A stretch of DNA of 38,634 nucleotides from Streptomyces himastatinicus ATCC 53653 (GTDB lineage: Bacteria > Actinomycetota > Actinomycetes > Streptomycetales > Streptomycetaceae). The stretch lies in the NCBI RefSeq assembly GCF_000158915.1, contig NZ_GG657754.1:4398080-4436713 (forward strand), given 5' to 3'. The first letter of the stretch is position 1. Every line of letters starts with the position of its first letter. The position numbers and the translations under genes were made by a program. Below, piece by piece: positions 1-8,222 of this stretch. The notes under the pieces were generated by a model, which did not search any database, had not been told where the DNA came from, and saw nothing but the letters and a program-made list of their open reading frames with translations.

Positions 1-1
1 G

Positions 2-84
2 CAGAACCGATACAGCACCAGCGAGCACCATTCCGCTCCACCGACCGCACCGCAGTCCCCACCGACCCGGTTCGGGAGCCGCTG
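2..84 (+). CDS. possible C-terminal end of a gene beginning outside the window
   Basis: One frame is open from the window edge to a TGA at 82-84, giving a short Ser/Pro/Thr-rich tail. A strong hairpin follows 11 bases later, as expected just past a gene end. The first frame is also open here and continues to 1134, so the assignment is uncertain. XRE/DUF397 pairs often sit beside an anti-sigma-like ATPase gene, but this fragment is too short to name. Confidence 0.25.
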
Positions 85-95
85 AAGCGCGGGGT

Positions 96-132
96 GGTGG
101 GACGGCCGTTCCGGACGACCGGCCGTCCCACC
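96..132 (+). terminator. hairpin terminator of the upstream gene
   Basis: A perfect 13-bp stem (96-108 with 120-132) encloses an 11-base loop. There is no U-tract, which is usual in Streptomyces. It separates the off-window gene from the XRE regulator and argues against the regulator starting at the upstream in-frame codons near 94. Confidence 0.6.
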
Positions 133-261
133 GCCCCGCGCGCGTGTTCGATCGCCCTTTGTACGGTCTTTGTCGGGCCATTTCCCAGCGCGGCCGGGTC
201 CGGTAGTGGCAGGCTGCTGAACAGCATGTATCAGCAGTACGAAGCCGGAGGTGCACGTCCC

Positions 262-1134
262 GTGACATCGAACGTCGGCCCCACTGTCCGGCGACGCCGG
301 TTGGGCCAGGAACTGCGCAGGCTCCGCCAGGAGAAGGGCATGACGGCGGAGGAGGTGGCGGAGGAGCTGATGGTCTCCCAGTCGAAGATCAGCCGACTGG
401 AGAACGGCCGTCGCAGCATCAGCCAGCGCGATGTGCGCGATCTCTGCCGCACGTACAAGGTCGAGGACAAGGCCCTGGTCGATTCCCTTATGCAAATGGC
501 GAAGGAATCGCGCCAGCAGGGGTGGTGGAACGCCTTCGGCGACGTCCCGTACAGCGTCTACATCGGCTTCGAGACGGACGCGGCGTCCCTGCGGGTCTAC
601 GAACCCCAGGTGATGCCGGGGCTGTTGCAGACCCCGGAGTACGCGGAGGCGGTCATCAGCGGGGCGCTGCCCGAGGTCGCCCCGGACCAGATCGCCCAGC
701 GGGTGCAGGTGCGGCTGCGGCGGCAGGAGCGGATCACCGATCCGCTGGGCCCGCTGCGACTGTGGGCCGTGGTGGACGAGGCGGCGATGCGGCGCGTGGT
801 GGGCAACCACAAGATCATGAGCGATCAGCTGGAGTATCTGGTCCGCATGAGCCACGAGCCGCATGTGACGGTGCAGGCACTGCCGTTCGGCATGGGCTCG
901 CACCCGGGCATGAGCGGGCAGTTCACCATCCTGGAGTTCTCCGACGAGTCGGATACGAGCGTCGTCTATCTGGAGGGCGTCACGAGCGACCTCTACCTGG
1001 AGAAGCTCACCGATGTGCAGAGCTACAGCATGATGTACGAGCATCTGCGGGCCCAGGCGCTGAACGTGGACCAGAGCCGTCAGTTCATCACCGAGGTGGC
1101 ACAGGACCACGCGCGCCGGCACGGGGAGGGCTGA
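262..1134 (+). CDS. XRE-family regulator with DUF5753 domain (WhiJ-like)
   Basis: A 290-residue DNA-binding protein. Residues about 14-70 form an XRE helix-turn-helix with a recognition segment SQSKISRLENGRR; residues about 95-280 match the DUF5753 ligand/partner-binding domain of the Streptomyces WhiJ/AbaA-like family. The GTG at 262 is chosen because GGAGG lies at 246-250, the HTH starts shortly after, and upstream codons run through the terminator at 96-132. A DUF397 gene follows at 1313, the classic partner arrangement. In this family the XRE protein typically represses a developmental or antibiotic gene and the small DUF397 protein modulates it; the target here is unknown. Confidence 0.9.
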   Translation: MTSNVGPTVRRRRLGQELRRLRQEKGMTAEEVAEELMVSQSKISRLENGRRSISQRDVRDLCRTYKVEDKALVDSLMQMAKESRQQGWWNAFGDVPYSVYIGFETDAASLRVYEPQVMPGLLQTPEYAEAVISGALPEVAPDQIAQRVQVRLRRQERITDPLGPLRLWAVVDEAAMRRVVGNHKIMSDQLEYLVRMSHEPHVTVQALPFGMGSHPGMSGQFTILEFSDESDTSVVYLEGVTSDLYLEKLTDVQSYSMMYEHLRAQALNVDQSRQFITEVAQDHARRHGEG

Positions 1135-1312
1135 CGACGCGGGTCGGGAGCGAGGGCGGAGCGTACACCTCCGTACCCTGCCGCGGAAGAGGCCAATGGA
1201 ATATGCCACCCGGTCGAGTGAATGGCCACCTTTCGTGACGATGTTGACGAGTAACGTCGGCTTCGCCTCCAAACGGGGGTGCATCTCGTCAACAAAACGC
1301 ATCGGAGCAATT

Positions 1313-1522
1313 GTGTCCATTCAGCAGGGAAAGACGAGTACCTGGGTGAAATCCTCGTACTCCGCAGGAAACGGCGCGTGCGTAGAGGTCGCCTCCCCGG
1401 TCGTCGATGAGATCGCCGTGCGTGACTCCAAGGACCCGCAGGGACCGACGCTCAGCTTCGCCCCCGCCTCCTGGTCGGCCTTTGTCGCCGACGTCCACGG
1501 CGGAGCCTTCGACCTCGGCTGA
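1313..1522 (+). CDS. DUF397 small protein, partner of the XRE/DUF5753 regulator
   Basis: A 69-residue protein with the DUF397 signature: W-x-KSSYS near the N-terminus, then NGACVEVA, VRDSKDP, and a C-terminal SWSAFV segment. The GTG at 1313 has GGAG at 1304-1307, five bases away, and gives the usual family length; earlier in-frame codons add non-homologous residues. It lies 178 bases after the WhiJ-like gene on the same strand, so it may be co-transcribed or have its own promoter. Known relatives act as small antagonists of the paired XRE protein; that role is inferred here from family and context. Confidence 0.88.
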   Translation: MSIQQGKTSTWVKSSYSAGNGACVEVASPVVDEIAVRDSKDPQGPTLSFAPASWSAFVADVHGGAFDLG

Positions 1523-1593
1523 TCCCGCTGTTCGACCGGCCGCGACCGTGCGGTCCGGCCCCGTAGAACCGCAGTTTCGCACCACAGCCACTG

Positions 1594-1631
1594 AGCCCTC
1601 TCGACCGGCCGCCGTCCCTGCCGAGAGGGCT
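1594..1631. terminator. bidirectional hairpin terminator between convergent genes
   Basis: A perfect 10-bp stem (1594-1603 with 1622-1631) with an 18-base loop. It lies 72 bases after the DUF397 stop and 26 bases beyond the stop of the minus-strand gene ending at 1657, so it can end transcription from both sides. Confidence 0.65.
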
Positions 1632-1656
1632 CGTCGCATTTCGGTTTCCGTCGCCT

Positions 1657-2514
1657 TCATCGAAGCTCCGCGACGTATTGGTCCGTACCGGGAATCGTCG
1701 GAATGAACGGCGCGACGAATTCCACCCGGCCCAGTTCGGACCGCTCCACATCGGTGTCGAGCCCCGTCAGGTATTCGTCCCAGCATTCGCGTGGATCGCA
1801 CTGGAGGAACCAGAGCAGGGTCAGCCTGGTGTCGACGCCCTCCACCTGCTTGACGTACGCCATCCGGTCCGACGGCAGCGGGGTCGGGCGGAAGACGGTC
1901 ACCATCGCGGCGGGCGAGCCCGCCAGGCGGCGGGGCAGATGGCAGGTCCGTAGCCACTCCAGCAGCTCATCGCGCCGCTCGGGGCTCTCGCTCTCGACGA
2001 CCTCCAGGACCAGCCCGGCGTAGGGGTGGTCCAGGGCGTGGTGGTCGCGCGGTCCGGCCGCCCCGTCCCGGTAGACGGTCGCCTCCCGGTCGTGGAAGGC
2101 CGTCAGGACGTGGGTGCGCTCCTGGAAGACCCGGCCGTCCCGGTTCAGCCGCTTGTTGATGCCGACCGTCCACCGCATGTGCTCCGCGTAGCGGTCCTCG
2201 GTGAGCCAGTAGACGGTGAGGTAGCAGCCCGCGGTGACCGGCTGGGCGACCGCCGACTTCTCCGGGTAGCGCAGGAGCTGGAGGTCGCGGGTGGCGACCC
2301 AGCGGCGGCCGGCGTAGATCCAGGGCATGGCCATCGCGCCCGCGATGAAGTGGTCGTCCTCGTACCAGCGGTTGTACGCGTACTCATGGCCGGGATGCGG
2401 CTCGACCATCGTGATCAGGGCGTGCCCCGGGCGCACCCCGTAGGGGCCGACGGAGGCCAGTTCTGCGTACAGCTCGCCGCGGGTGTCCTCGCTCGCGTCG
2501 CTCGTCATGCCCAT
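1657..2514 (-). CDS. EthD-like dimeric alpha/beta-barrel family protein (function unknown)
   Basis: About 285 residues. An N-terminal segment HPGHEYAYNRWYEDDHF resembles the EthD-like ferredoxin-fold family (small dimeric barrels acting beside oxygenases and reductases), and the length suggests two such barrels in tandem. No signal peptide or membrane segment is seen. Two in-frame ATGs (2514 and 2508) are possible and neither has a good Shine-Dalgarno; 2514 is listed. The gene is divergent from an SDR oxidoreductase and both face the same duplicated operator, which suggests one small catabolic or modification pathway. The family call is by motif impression; the substrate cannot be read from sequence. 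Confidence 0.7.
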   Translation of the reverse strand: MGMTSDASEDTRGELYAELASVGPYGVRPGHALITMVEPHPGHEYAYNRWYEDDHFIAGAMAMPWIYAGRRWVATRDLQLLRYPEKSAVAQPVTAGCYLTVYWLTEDRYAEHMRWTVGINKRLNRDGRVFQERTHVLTAFHDREATVYRDGAAGPRDHHALDHPYAGLVLEVVESESPERRDELLEWLRTCHLPRRLAGSPAAMVTVFRPTPLPSDRMAYVKQVEGVDTRLTLLWFLQCDPRECWDEYLTGLDTDVERSELGRVEFVAPFIPTIPGTDQYVAELR

Positions 2515-2521
2515 CAGGTGT

Positions 2522-2540
2522 AGCTGACGCGACGTCAGCT
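2522..2540. promoter_or_regulatory. operator copy 1 in the EthD-like/SDR divergent promoter
   Basis: A perfect inverted repeat AGCTGACG-CGA-CGTCAGCT immediately upstream of the minus-strand gene start. Its core TGACG-N3-CGTCA recurs about 100 bases away at 2622-2636. The size and symmetry fit a TetR- or GntR-type dimeric repressor site; no such regulator gene lies directly alongside. Confidence 0.65.
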
Positions 2541-2621
2541 GGGGAGGGGTGCGGCACGATCCGCGCACCCTCGGCACACGATGCGGGCCGGGTATGGCCA
2601 TCTCCGGTCCGGGCACCTACC

Positions 2622-2636
2622 CTGACGCGGCGTCAG
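2622..2636. promoter_or_regulatory. operator copy 2 in front of the SDR gene
   Basis: A perfect inverted repeat CTGACG-CGG-CGTCAG ends 15 bases before the SDR start codon, with the same half-site and three-base spacer as 2522-2540. Its position overlaps the expected transcription start or early leader of the plus-strand gene, consistent with repression. Confidence 0.65.
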
Positions 2637-2651
2637 CCCCGAGGAGGCCCC

Positions 2652-3431
2652 ATGCTGCGCGGCAGAACGGTCATCGTCTCCGGTGTCGGCCCCGGCCTCG
2701 GCCACCGCATCGTCGCCGCCTGCCTGCGCGAGGGCGCCCGGGTCGCCCTCGGCGCGCGCACCGGGGAGCGGCTGGCCGAAACCGCGAAGGAGCTGGACCC
2801 GGACGGTACGCGCACCGCCCATCGGGCCACCGATATCGCGGACGAGGCCCAGTGCGAGGCGCTCGCCGCGCTCGCACTGGACCGCTTCGGCCGGATCGAC
2901 GCCGTCGTCAACGTGGCCGCACTGGACAGTCACTTCGGCGGTCTGGAGGACGCCGACTTCGCGTCCTGGGGGCGCGTGGTGGACGTCAACCTGTTCGGGA
3001 CGCTGCGGATGACCCGGGCCTGCCTCCCCGCGCTCAAGCGGAACGGCGGCGCGGTGGTGCTCATCGGTACGCAGTCGTCGGTCGCCGCCCCCAGCGAGGT
3101 GCGGCAGGCCGCGTACGCGGCGTCCAAGGGGGCGCTCACCTCGGCGATGTACTCGCTCGCGCGCGAGCTGGGCCCGCACCGGATCCGGGTCAACACCGTG
3201 CAGCCCGGCTGGATGTGGGGGCCGCCGGTGCAGGCGTACGTCCAGTTCGCCGCGCATACGGAGGGCGTGCCCGAGGCCGAGATCGGGCAGCGGCTCACGG
3301 GCCGGATGGCGCTGCCCGACCTGGCGACGGACGGCGATGTGGCGGAGGCCGCGGTGTTCCTGGCCTCCGACCGGGCCCGGGCGATCACCGGACAGTCGCT
3401 GCTGGTGAACGCCGGTGAACTGATGCGTTAG
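2652..3431 (+). CDS. short-chain dehydrogenase/reductase (SDR)
   Basis: A 259-residue classical SDR, probably an NAD(P)-dependent alcohol/ketone oxidoreductase in the cytosol. Visible motifs are the cofactor-binding GVGPGLG at residues 11-17, D61, an NVA variant of the NNAG motif at 87-89, catalytic Ser about 142, and YAASK with Y155 and K159. The C-terminal SLLVNAGE segment is typical. The ATG at 2652 follows GAGGAGG at good spacing. It is divergent from the EthD-like gene and shares its operators. SDR and EthD-like proteins often serve aromatic, terpenoid or steroid conversion, but the substrate is not identifiable. Confidence 0.9.
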   Translation: MLRGRTVIVSGVGPGLGHRIVAACLREGARVALGARTGERLAETAKELDPDGTRTAHRATDIADEAQCEALAALALDRFGRIDAVVNVAALDSHFGGLEDADFASWGRVVDVNLFGTLRMTRACLPALKRNGGAVVLIGTQSSVAAPSEVRQAAYAASKGALTSAMYSLARELGPHRIRVNTVQPGWMWGPPVQAYVQFAAHTEGVPEAEIGQRLTGRMALPDLATDGDVAEAAVFLASDRARAITGQSLLVNAGELMR

Positions 3432-3745
3432 CGCGACTCCTGTCCGGCCTTTCGGGATCCCGCTCCCGTACCGACCCATCGATGCGTGGGCGTGCGTCTG
3501 ACGAAGTGCCCGCTCATCCTGGATTCGCGGACGCGTGCACGACAACGCCCCGACGGGTCAAGAAACCGTAAAATCGTTCTTCTTTCTGACTTGTGTTCAC
3601 ACTCGTGACCTCTCGAACCCTTGACCGGCCACCCGGACAAGCGGTTCAATCCCGGAAGTACCCCGCTCCCGCTCGGGGGAACCGCCCCAAGGAACGTCGC
3701 GGCGAAGTGCGCTCCCGTTCACAAGGCGGACCCCTGGGAGGGGAC
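3432..3745 (+). other. 314-base non-coding region upstream of the symporter gene
   Basis: No convincing gene is seen. It contains a locally AT-richer stretch at about 3558-3605 with a TAAAAT -10-like hexamer at 3569-3574, and a TTGACC -35-like hexamer at 3621-3626 without a good -10 at 17-18 bases. It probably carries the symporter promoter and leader, but no precise promoter can be assigned. Confidence 0.35.
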
Positions 3746-5317
3746 ATGAACAGTCTCGACTGGGCTGTACTCATCGCATACTTCGGCGTCATGGTCGCCA
3801 TCGGCGTCTGGTCCCACAAACGCGTGGACAACGTCAGCGACTTCTTCACCGCCGGCGGCAAGATGCCCTGGTGGCTGTCGGGCATCTCGCACCACATGTC
3901 CGGCTACAGCGCCGTGATGTTCACCGGTTACGCGGCCATCGCCTACCAATACGGCGTCACTTCCTATGTCACCTGGTCCTTTCCCATCGCCATCGGCATC
4001 GCGATCGGCGCGAACCTCTTCGCGCCGCGCCTCAACCGGGTGCGCAGCAGACTGGGTGTCGCGTCCCCCCTCGAATACCTGAAGAACCGCTACAACCTGC
4101 CCACCCAGCAGGCGCTGGCCTGGTCCGGAGTGCTGCTGAAGATCGTGGACGTGGGCGCCAAGTGGGCCGCCATCGCCACCCTGCTGTCCATCTTCACCGG
4201 CGTCTCGCTCAACCAGGGCATCCTGATCACGGGCGCGGTCACCGCCGTCTACTGCACCGTCGGCGGGCTGTGGGCCGACGCGCTCACCGAACTCGGCCAG
4301 TTCGTCATCCAGTTCGTGGCGGGCATCGCGATGCTGATCGCCGTGCTCAACGAACTGGACGGCTTCAGCACCTTCTGGACCGTCTGGGACGACCTGCCCG
4401 ACAGCCACGCCGAGCCGACCGTCGGCCCGTACACGCTGATCTTCCTGCTCTCCTACCTCTTCATCAAGACCTTCGAGTACAACGGCGGCATGTGGAACCA
4501 GGCGCAGCGCTACATGGCCACCGACAGCGCCCACTCCGCCAAGCGCTCGGCCCGGCTGTCGGCCGTCCTGTGGTTCGTCTGGCCGCTGGTGCTGTTCTTC
4601 CCGATGTGGGTCGCGCCGCTGATCATCAAGACGGACAAGCCCGCCGACTCGTACGCGGAAATGGCCGAACACCTGCTGCCGCACGGGCTGCTGGGGCTGG
4701 TCATCGTCGGCTTCTTCTCGCACACCATGGCCATGTGCTCCTCGGACGCCAACGCGATCGCCGCGGTGGTCACCCGTGACATCATGCCCGCGATCTTCAA
4801 GTCCGTACGGCAGTGGAGCACCCGCACCGGGCTGCTCGCCGCCCGCTACACCACCCTGCTCTTCCTCGCCCTGTCCATGGGCATCGCCACCCAGGTGAAC
4901 TCGGACTTCTTCGGCGACATCATCACCGTCGTCATCAAATGGGTCGCCGGTCTGATGGGGCCGATCGCGATCCCGCTGATGCTCGGCATGCTGCGGGCCT
5001 TCCGCAAGTCCGGGCCGACGGCGGCGCTGACCAGCTGGGCGCTCGGCCTGATCGCCTTCTACCTGGTCAACTACCCGATCAACGACGCGGTCGAGGGCGG
5101 CGTCAACCTGGAGTACCAGGTCGCCGTCCCGCTCGCGGTCTCGCTCGTGCTCTTCATCGCCATCGGCTACCTGAAGCCGGAGGACACCCCCGAGCGCGAC
5201 GCCATCCTCGCCTCGCTCAACTCGGACGGCGACGGACCGGGCTCGGCGGGTGCCGCGCGGACCGTTCCTGCGCCGGACGCCACGGGCCGTACGAAGGTCT
5301 CGGGCGCGTCCGACTGA
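3746..5317 (+). CDS. sodium:solute symporter (SSS family) permease
   Basis: A 523-residue integral membrane protein with about 13 hydrophobic segments, the normal size for the sodium:solute symporter family. The N-terminus NSLDWAVLIAYFGVM runs into TM1, followed by the family-typical SDFFTAGGKMPWW loop and a GISHHMSGYSAVMFTGY segment. The C-terminal ~40 residues are hydrophilic and Ala/Ser/Gly-rich. The ATG at 3746 is preceded by GGGAGGGG; the longer in-frame extension to 3593 lacks membrane or family features. It is probably monocistronic because a strong terminator follows. Sugars, sialic acid, proline and carboxylates are all transported by relatives; the substrate here is unknown. Confidence 0.9.
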   Translation: MNSLDWAVLIAYFGVMVAIGVWSHKRVDNVSDFFTAGGKMPWWLSGISHHMSGYSAVMFTGYAAIAYQYGVTSYVTWSFPIAIGIAIGANLFAPRLNRVRSRLGVASPLEYLKNRYNLPTQQALAWSGVLLKIVDVGAKWAAIATLLSIFTGVSLNQGILITGAVTAVYCTVGGLWADALTELGQFVIQFVAGIAMLIAVLNELDGFSTFWTVWDDLPDSHAEPTVGPYTLIFLLSYLFIKTFEYNGGMWNQAQRYMATDSAHSAKRSARLSAVLWFVWPLVLFFPMWVAPLIIKTDKPADSYAEMAEHLLPHGLLGLVIVGFFSHTMAMCSSDANAIAAVVTRDIMPAIFKSVRQWSTRTGLLAARYTTLLFLALSMGIATQVNSDFFGDIITVVIKWVAGLMGPIAIPLMLGMLRAFRKSGPTAALTSWALGLIAFYLVNYPINDAVEGGVNLEYQVAVPLAVSLVLFIAIGYLKPEDTPERDAILASLNSDGDGPGSAGAARTVPAPDATGRTKVSGASD

Positions 5318-5354
5318 CGCCGCACCGCCCGCGTCGTACGGCGGCAGCGCCACC

Positions 5355-5394
5355 GGGCCCCGGTCACCCTCTCGCTCCTGGGTGGCCGGGGCCC
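5355..5394 (+). terminator. strong hairpin terminator after the symporter gene
   Basis: A 15-bp stem (5355-5369 with 5380-5394, one G-T pair) with a 10-base loop starts 38 bases after the symporter stop codon. It isolates the symporter from the GT87 gene. Confidence 0.75.
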
Positions 5395-5507
5395 ATGACT
5401 GTGGCCCGCACAGGCAACCATTCCCCCAGGTGGGGCCATCCTCCGGAATGAACTATCGTCGGCCGCCTGTGCCGTCTGCCGCCTCATGCACCTCTGGAGC
5501 GACCCCC

Positions 5508-6851
5508 GTGACCGCGACACAGATGATCACTCGGCGGCCCACGCTCTGCGCGGCGGTGTTCTGTCTGCTGTCCTTCACGGGCTTCTGGATCGCGCAGCGC
5601 GCCGCCGAAGTGTCCATGGTGGATCTGCTGGTCTACCAGGCCGAGGGCTGGACCGTACGCAATGCGGCGGATCTGTACGACATGCGGGCAAGCGTGCACC
5701 ATCTGCCCAATACCTATCCGCCGTTCGCGGCCATGCTGTTCACCCCGCTGACCCTCATGGGCACGGGCGTCCTGCGTACCTTCGGCACCGCCGTCAACCT
5801 GGCCCTGATGGTCGCCCTCGCCCACCTGTCCCTGCGGCTCGTGGCCCGCCCGCGCCGGGTCCCCCGCGCCGCCGCCGTCCTGGCCCTGGCCGGGCTCGCG
5901 GTGTGGTGCGAACCGGTGTGGACGACCCTGCGCTACGGCCAGATCAACTTGGCTGTCGCCGTCCTGGTGCTGTGGGACCTGACCCGCCCGACGGGCCACC
6001 GCTGGGCCGGGGTCGGCACCGGCATCGCGACCGGGATCAAGCTGACCCCCGGGCTCTTCATCGTCTTCCTCGCGGCCGCCGGGCTGATCGAGACCATCCG
6101 GCGGCTGCGACGGCGTGCCGGATACGGCTTCGGGAGCGACCATCTGCGGCGGGCGGGCGTCGCCACGGCCGCCTTCGCCTGGACGGTCTGCATGTCGGCG
6201 CTGGCCCTGCCGTACGACTCCCACCGCTTCTGGACGCAGGTCCTCTTCGCCACCGACCGGCCCGGTGACGTCGAGGGCTCGGGCAACCAGAACCTGCGCG
6301 GCGCCCTCGCCCGGATGCTGCACACCCCCGACCCCGGCCTGTGGTGGCTCGCCGCGGCGGCGCTGATCGGCTGCGTCGGGCTGGCGACCGCCGTCGCCGC
6401 CCAGCTCGCCGACGACCGCGCCCTGCCGCACGCCCGCGCCTGGGCCGCCGTCAGCTGCGCCGTCACCGCCCTCATGGTCAGCCCGGTCTCCTGGTCCCAC
6501 CACTGGGTGTGGGCGCTCCCGATGGTGCTGCTGCTCGCCGTCGAGACGGTCCGCCGGGCGTCCCGGGCCTGGGCGGGCTGGACGGCGCTGACCGGGCTGC
6601 TCTTCTGCTCCTTCATGATCTGGTACGCCCCGCACAGCGTGAAAGCGCGCGTCGAGCTGCACCAGACGCCGCCCCAGATGCTGATGACCGCCGTCTACCC
6701 GATCATCGGCATCGCCTTCCTGGCGGTCGCGGCCTGCGTCACCTTCCGCGCCCTGCGCGGCAGCGCCCCCGGGCCGCGGCCCACGCCCCGTCCCGCACCG
6801 CATCCCACCGCGAGCGCGTCGCGGGCGCTTACGCGCGCGGGTAGCGGCTGA
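5508..6851 (+). CDS. GT87-type membrane mannosyltransferase (DUF2029)
   Basis: A 447-residue polytopic membrane protein with about 10-11 hydrophobic segments. It has the GT-C/GT87 layout: an acidic residue in the first extracytoplasmic loop (DLLVYQAEGWTV), then NTYPPFAAMLFTPL, and WCEPVWTTLRYGQINL further on. Relatives such as mycobacterial PimE transfer mannose from polyprenyl-phosphate-mannose to glycolipids outside the membrane; this activity is inferred. The GTG at 5508 has GGAG at 5496-5499 eight bases upstream and begins just before TM1. The C-terminal tail is Pro/Ala-rich. It converges with and overlaps the ADP-ribosylglycohydrolase gene by 23 bases. Confidence 0.85.
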   Translation: MTATQMITRRPTLCAAVFCLLSFTGFWIAQRAAEVSMVDLLVYQAEGWTVRNAADLYDMRASVHHLPNTYPPFAAMLFTPLTLMGTGVLRTFGTAVNLALMVALAHLSLRLVARPRRVPRAAAVLALAGLAVWCEPVWTTLRYGQINLAVAVLVLWDLTRPTGHRWAGVGTGIATGIKLTPGLFIVFLAAAGLIETIRRLRRRAGYGFGSDHLRRAGVATAAFAWTVCMSALALPYDSHRFWTQVLFATDRPGDVEGSGNQNLRGALARMLHTPDPGLWWLAAAALIGCVGLATAVAAQLADDRALPHARAWAAVSCAVTALMVSPVSWSHHWVWALPMVLLLAVETVRRASRAWAGWTALTGLLFCSFMIWYAPHSVKARVELHQTPPQMLMTAVYPIIGIAFLAVAACVTFRALRGSAPGPRPTPRPAPHPTASASRALTRAGSG

Positions 6852-7953
6852 GCCAGGCGGGCGCCGAGTTCTCGGGGCTGTGCAGGGCGGGGCCCTGGGT
6901 CATCTCCATCGCGAAGTCGTCGGCCAGCTCCAGGATCGTGCCGCGCCCCTCCACCTCGGCGAGCCACGCGGGCGGCAGCGCCGTCTCGCCGTGCAGCACG
7001 CCCAGCAGGTTGCCGCAGACCGCCGCCGTGGAGTCGCTGTCCCCGCCGTGGTTGACGGCGAGCAGCAGACCGTGCCGTACGTCCTCGGCGACCAGGGCGC
7101 AGTACAGCCCCATGGCCAGCGCCTCGTCGCCGGTCCAGCCCTCGCCGAGCGATTCGACGCGCTCGGGCGTCGGCAGCCCCTGGCGTACGGCGCCGAGTGC
7201 GCGCCGCAGCGCGTCCGTGGTCTCCTCGTGGCCGGGGCGGCCGGACAGATGGGCCAGGGTGCGCTGGACGGAGCCGTCCAGCGCCTCCCCGCGGGCCAGC
7301 CCGTGGACGATGAGGGCGAACGCGCCCGCCGCCAGGTATCCCGTGGGGTGGCCGTGGGTCTGGGCCGCGCACTCGATGGCCAGCTGGAAAACCAGCTGCG
7401 GCTCCCACCCCACCAGCAGCCCGAACGGCGCGGAGCGCATCACGGCGCCGCACCCCTTGGAGTCGGGGTTCTTGGGCGCCTCCAGGGTGCCCATGGTCGC
7501 GTCCCCGAGCCCGGTCAGACAGGCCCGCCCCGGGGCGCGCTGGGCGTACAGCCACTCCTCGCGGGCCAGCCAGCCGTCGTCCTCGCGGCGCTCGTCGGGG
7601 CCCCAGTCGCGCTGGGTGGCGTACCAGCGGCGGTGCGCGGAGTGGATGTCGGTGGGCGGATGCCAGGCGCCGGTGTCGCGGCGCACCTGGGCGCGTATCA
7701 GGCCGTCCACGGTGAACAGCGTCATCTGGGTGTCGTCGGTGACCGCGCCGCGCCGCCCGTACGCGGGCAGGAAGTCCGTCACGCCCTGCGCGCCGTGTTC
7801 CGCCCGGATGTCGGCCAGCGAGGAGAACTCCACGGCCGCCCCCAGGGCGTCCCCGATCGCCCCGCCGAGCAGACAGCCCCGTACCCGGCTGCGGAAGTCC
7901 TGCTGTTCGGCGCGGCCCCATACGCCGGTCGCTGCGCTGACGGTTGCGGTCAC
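6829..7953 (-). CDS. ADP-ribosylglycohydrolase family protein (DraG/ARH-like)
   Basis: A 374-residue cytosolic enzyme of the ADP-ribosylglycohydrolase fold, which removes ADP-ribose from proteins or nucleic acids using two magnesium ions. Metal-site motifs are visible: GDALGAAVEF around 34-43, TDDTQMTLF at 72-80, and GGDSDST at 303-309. The GTG at 7953 has a purine-rich GGGGAAAGG ribosome site. The TAA stop lies inside the convergent GT87 gene. An inverted repeat (7991-8018) sits 38 bases upstream, so regulation by a dimeric protein is plausible. Its substrate is unknown; no ADP-ribosyltransferase is seen in the window. Confidence 0.9.
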   Translation of the reverse strand: MTATVSAATGVWGRAEQQDFRSRVRGCLLGGAIGDALGAAVEFSSLADIRAEHGAQGVTDFLPAYGRRGAVTDDTQMTLFTVDGLIRAQVRRDTGAWHPPTDIHSAHRRWYATQRDWGPDERREDDGWLAREEWLYAQRAPGRACLTGLGDATMGTLEAPKNPDSKGCGAVMRSAPFGLLVGWEPQLVFQLAIECAAQTHGHPTGYLAAGAFALIVHGLARGEALDGSVQRTLAHLSGRPGHEETTDALRRALGAVRQGLPTPERVESLGEGWTGDEALAMGLYCALVAEDVRHGLLLAVNHGGDSDSTAAVCGNLLGVLHGETALPPAWLAEVEGRGTILELADDFAMEMTQGPALHSPENSAPAWLSRYPRA

Positions 7954-7990
7954 GACCTTTCCCCTTTTCTACGATCCGTGTATGGCCCGG

Positions 7991-8018
7991 GAGTGTCCTC
8001 GAACTGTAATGGACACTC
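7991..8018. promoter_or_regulatory. perfect inverted repeat upstream of the ADP-ribosylglycohydrolase gene
   Basis: GAGTGTCC (7991-7998) and GGACACTC (8011-8018) form a perfect 8-bp repeat separated by 12 bases. It lies 38-65 bases upstream of the GTG start, where a promoter or operator is expected. It could also fold as a small leader hairpin. No regulator can be assigned. Confidence 0.45.
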
Positions 8019-8164
8019 TTTGATCGCTTCTGGATGCCGTCAATGGGGCGACCCATTGTGAAGGCGTCATCACGAATGATGCGGCGGACCGTCTCATTCC
8101 GAAATGGCGCACCGGATAACGGACGGTGGGCGACACCAGCTGTCCAGACCGCTGAATGCAGACG

Positions 8165-8201
8165 GATGAGGGCCCCGACCGATACGGTCGGGGCCCTCAT
8201 C
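8165..8201 (-). terminator. very strong hairpin terminator
   Basis: A perfect 17-bp GC-rich stem (8165-8181 with 8185-8201) with a three-base loop lies 22 bases beyond the stop of the small minus-strand gene ending at 8223. It stops readthrough towards the ADP-ribosylglycohydrolase promoter. Confidence 0.85.
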
Positions 8202-8222
8202 GTGCAGCCGTGTCGATCCCGG

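Noticed and set aside
94..261. N-terminal extension of the WhiJ-like regulator to 94
   Set aside because: It starts beside the stem of a strong terminator, lacks a ribosome site, and the extra residues are not family-like.
3636..3660. T-arm-like GGTTCAATCC suggesting a tRNA
   Set aside because: Flanking bases do not form a T stem, and no acceptor or anticodon stem is found.
3719..5353. Minus-strand open frame of 544 codons opposite the symporter
   Set aside because: Its composition is Gly/Asp/Arg/Val-rich shadow coding without domains. The plus strand encodes a clear membrane transporter.
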